From contig CAWHFX010000009.1 in NCBI GenBank assembly GCA_963828715.1, positions 62,001 through 126,000 on the forward strand: DNA of 64,000 nt, written 5' to 3'. A program made the position numbers and the translations under genes. Of this stretch, positions 62,277-64,000 are shown in pieces. Position 1 is the first letter of the stretch, and every line of letters begins with the position of its first letter. Origin of the DNA: JAQGMV01 sp963828715. GTDB lineage: Bacteria; Pseudomonadota; Gammaproteobacteria; Burkholderiales; SG8-41. The notes beneath the pieces were generated by a model that made no database searches, was not told where the DNA came from, and saw only the letters and a program-made list of their open reading frames with translations.

Positions 62277-64000
62277 TTATACCCCCAGCTGCGTTCTCAG
62301 CTCCACGACTCGATGCGGGGGAAGGCCAAGGTAATCCGCGACGTTCGGCGAGTTCTGCAACATCCACACGAAAAGCTTCCGGCGCAGCCCGAGTCCGCGC
62401 GGCTTCGTAACCGAAACGACGTCCGCCTTGCTCGTGAAGAACGACGTGGTCTCGACATCGAGCTTGAGGCCGCGCGTACTTGCGAGCTCGAGGATCTTGT
62501 CGATATTGGGCTCTTCGCGGAAGCCGAAGCGGGCGGTGAGCCGCCATGTTCCGGCATCCACGCGCTCGATATCCAGCCGCTCGGAATCGTCGACGTAGGG
62601 CGCGTCCACGAAATCGATGCAAACGAAGAACAGGCGCTCGTGGACCACCATGTTGTGCTTGAGATTGTGAAGGAACGCACTCGGGTAGCCGGCATGACGC
62701 GAGCTGAAGAACACACCGGTACGCGGCACGCGCAACGCCGTCGCCAAACTCGCGCGCACATTGCTGGGCCGCGCCTCGGGCTGCGCTTCCTTCCTCGCCT
62801 GCAGCAGTTCGACGCCGCGCCGCCAGGTGCTGAGCACCCCAAAAAGCACGCTCGCCAGCACGAGCGGGAACCAGCCGCCAGCCGCGATCTTGGTGAGATT
62901 CGAGCTCAGGAAGATGGACTCGACAGCCAGGAATACGGCGAGCGCCGCGAGCATCGGAACGCGCGTCGGCCCCGGTCGGCTGAGGACGACGACGATGAGC
63001 AGGAACGTGCTGATGATCATGTCGCCGTTTACGGCGATGCCATACGCGCCGGCGAGGGCATCCGAGGAACCGAAGCCCACCACGAGCGAGAGCACCCCCG
63101 CCAGCATCAGCCAGTTGACCAGGGGCACATAGATCTGGCCCTGGGCCGTGTCGGATGTATGGAGCACGCGCAGCCGCGGCAGAAAGTTGAGGCGCGATGC
63201 CTGCTGCGTGACCGAGTATGCGGCCGAGATCGTCGCCTGCGACGCGATGATCGTCGCGCACGTGGCGAGCACCACCATCGGGAACAGCAGCGGCTCGGGC
63301 GCGAGGAGGTAAAAAGGATTGCGGGCGGCGGCCGGATCGCGCAGCACGAGCGCACCCTGCCCGAGGTAGTTCAGCGTAAGCGAGGGGAACACCAGGCCGT
63401 ACCAGGCGAGCCGGATCGGCACTTTCCCGAAATGGCCCATGTCGGCATAAAGCGCCTCCGCGCCGGTCACGCACAGGAACACGGCGCCGAGCGCGAGCAG
63501 CGAGAGCGCCGGCTTCTCGGAGATGAAGCGCAGCGCGTGCAGCGGGTTCAACGCGGCGAGCACGGCCGGCGTCTCTAAAATGCTGATCCCACCGAGCGCG
63601 GCCATGACGAGGAACCACAACACCATGACCGGACCGAACACACGCCCGACGCGCGCCGTGCCCCTGCGCTGCACCACGAAGAGCGCAGTGAGCAGAACGA
63701 TCGCGATCGGAACCGCCCAATGCTCGAAACGCGGCGTCGCGACCGAAAGACCTTCGACGGCCGACAGCACCGATATAGCCGGCGTGATCAGCGCATCGCC
63801 GTAGAACAGCGAAGCGGCGAACGCACCCACCAGCGTGATGGCGGCCGTCAGGCGCCGCCCCTTGGCCGCGCGCAACGCGAATGTCAGCAGGACGAGCGCA
63901 CCGCCTTCGCCGCGATGATCGAAACGCAGCATGAACGTGACGTACTTGACCGAGACGACGAGCGTCACGGCCCAGAACATCATCGACAGCACCGCAAGCA
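62277..64000 (-). CDS. kup: Kup-family low-affinity potassium transporter, 5' end outside the window
   Basis: The last ~574 residues of a Kup (Trk-D) potassium uptake protein; full proteins are about 630, so some 55 residues of the N-terminus lie past the right edge. Features are DHRGEGGALVLLTFALRAA, GDALITPAISVLSAVEGL (a family hallmark), ALYADMGHFGKVPIRLAWY, YVPLVNWLMLAGVLSLVVGF and a C-terminal cytoplasmic part beginning VPRTGVFFSSRHAGYPSAFL. About ten transmembrane helices are visible in the part present. It is convergent with lpxB across the tandem repeats. Confidence 0.95.
   Translation of the reverse strand, partial: LAVLSMMFWAVTLVVSVKYVTFMLRFDHRGEGGALVLLTFALRAAKGRRLTAAITLVGAFAASLFYGDALITPAISVLSAVEGLSVATPRFEHWAVPIAIVLLTALFVVQRRGTARVGRVFGPVMVLWFLVMAALGGISILETPAVLAALNPLHALRFISEKPALSLLALGAVFLCVTGAEALYADMGHFGKVPIRLAWYGLVFPSLTLNYLGQGALVLRDPAAARNPFYLLAPEPLLFPMVVLATCATIIASQATISAAYSVTQQASRLNFLPRLRVLHTSDTAQGQIYVPLVNWLMLAGVLSLVVGFGSSDALAGAYGIAVNGDMIISTFLLIVVVLSRPGPTRVPMLAALAVFLAVESIFLSSNLTKIAAGGWFPLVLASVLFGVLSTWRRGVELLQARKEAQPEARPSNVRASLATALRVPRTGVFFSSRHAGYPSAFLHNLKHNMVVHERLFFVCIDFVDAPYVDDSERLDIERVDAGTWRLTARFGFREEPNIDKILELASTRGLKLDVETTSFFTSKADVVSVTKPRGLGLRRKLFVWMLQNSPNVADYLGLPPHRVVELRTQLGV

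Noticed and set aside
62155..63720. 521-residue minus-strand frame
   Set aside because: It overlaps kup in another frame and reads as low-complexity Arg/Ala sequence; kup has clear motifs and membrane helices.

Overview
The window is about 64 kb of GC-rich bacterial chromosome. It most likely comes from a betaproteobacterium (Burkholderiales-like). The main grounds are seven solitary Bug/TctC-type receptors without any transporter membrane genes, a glyoxylate shunt paired with a short-chain-fatty-acyl regulator, lipid A genes (so Gram-negative), and dispersed palindromic intergenic repeats. No rRNA, tRNA or CRISPR array was recognised.

Layout. 1-9 kb: stress and redox genes (pirin, azoreductase with divergent LysR regulator, iron alcohol dehydrogenase, CinA-type amidohydrolase, SDR, an exported protein, a two-TM ion channel with an RCK-like domain) and a methyltransferase relic. 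9-20 kb: a catabolic region of Bug receptors, FAH-family hydrolase, GMC oxidoreductase, BKACE enzyme, 2-hydroxyacid oxidase, CMD-family protein, aldo/keto reductase and D-2-hydroxyacid dehydrogenase. 20.2-26.7 kb: a three-gene minus-strand operon, TIR protein -> MoxR AAA+ ATPase -> 1405-residue multidomain protein, which looks like an NTP-dependent conflict (defence) system. 26.8-34.2 kb: more Bug receptors with an amidohydrolase, an old-yellow-enzyme homologue, a VOC protein and an Ldh2-type dehydrogenase. 34.3-37.7 kb: a YgbA-like protein, VOC proteins, an encapsulin with its encapsulated-ferritin cargo, and a secreted tandem ABM protein. 37.7-42.5 kb: aceB and aceA divergent from an ScfR-type regulator with palindromic operators. 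43.3-53.5 kb: a compact nonribosomal peptide cluster (adenylation-PCP protein, ThDP enzyme, C-A-PCP-C-PCP-TE synthetase, phosphopantetheinyl transferase) with overlapping reading frames. 53.7-57.8 kb: a second minus-strand operon of a small protein, a subtilisin-like protease with a Lys/Glu-rich tail, an unknown protein and an ATP-grasp enzyme. 58-64 kb: a B12-binding radical SAM protein, lpxA, lpxB and a partial kup.

Sequence quality matters here. Many genes are split by frameshifts, and nearly all those I could resolve are single extra bases (about 25, of which about 14 lie in the protease gene alone). Removing one base at each site restores full-length family members. This looks like insertion error in the assembly rather than gene decay, so those genes are annotated over their full span. 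Real decay is visible only in the Bug gene at 19.4 kb, which has an internal deletion, and in the methyltransferase relic near 9.1 kb.

The strongest candidates for undescribed biology are the TIR-MoxR-multidomain operon, the protease/ATP-grasp operon whose protease tail could be a crosslinking substrate, and the peptide cluster that pairs an oxalyl-CoA-synthetase-like adenylation domain with an oxalyl-CoA-decarboxylase-like enzyme carrying an altered active site.
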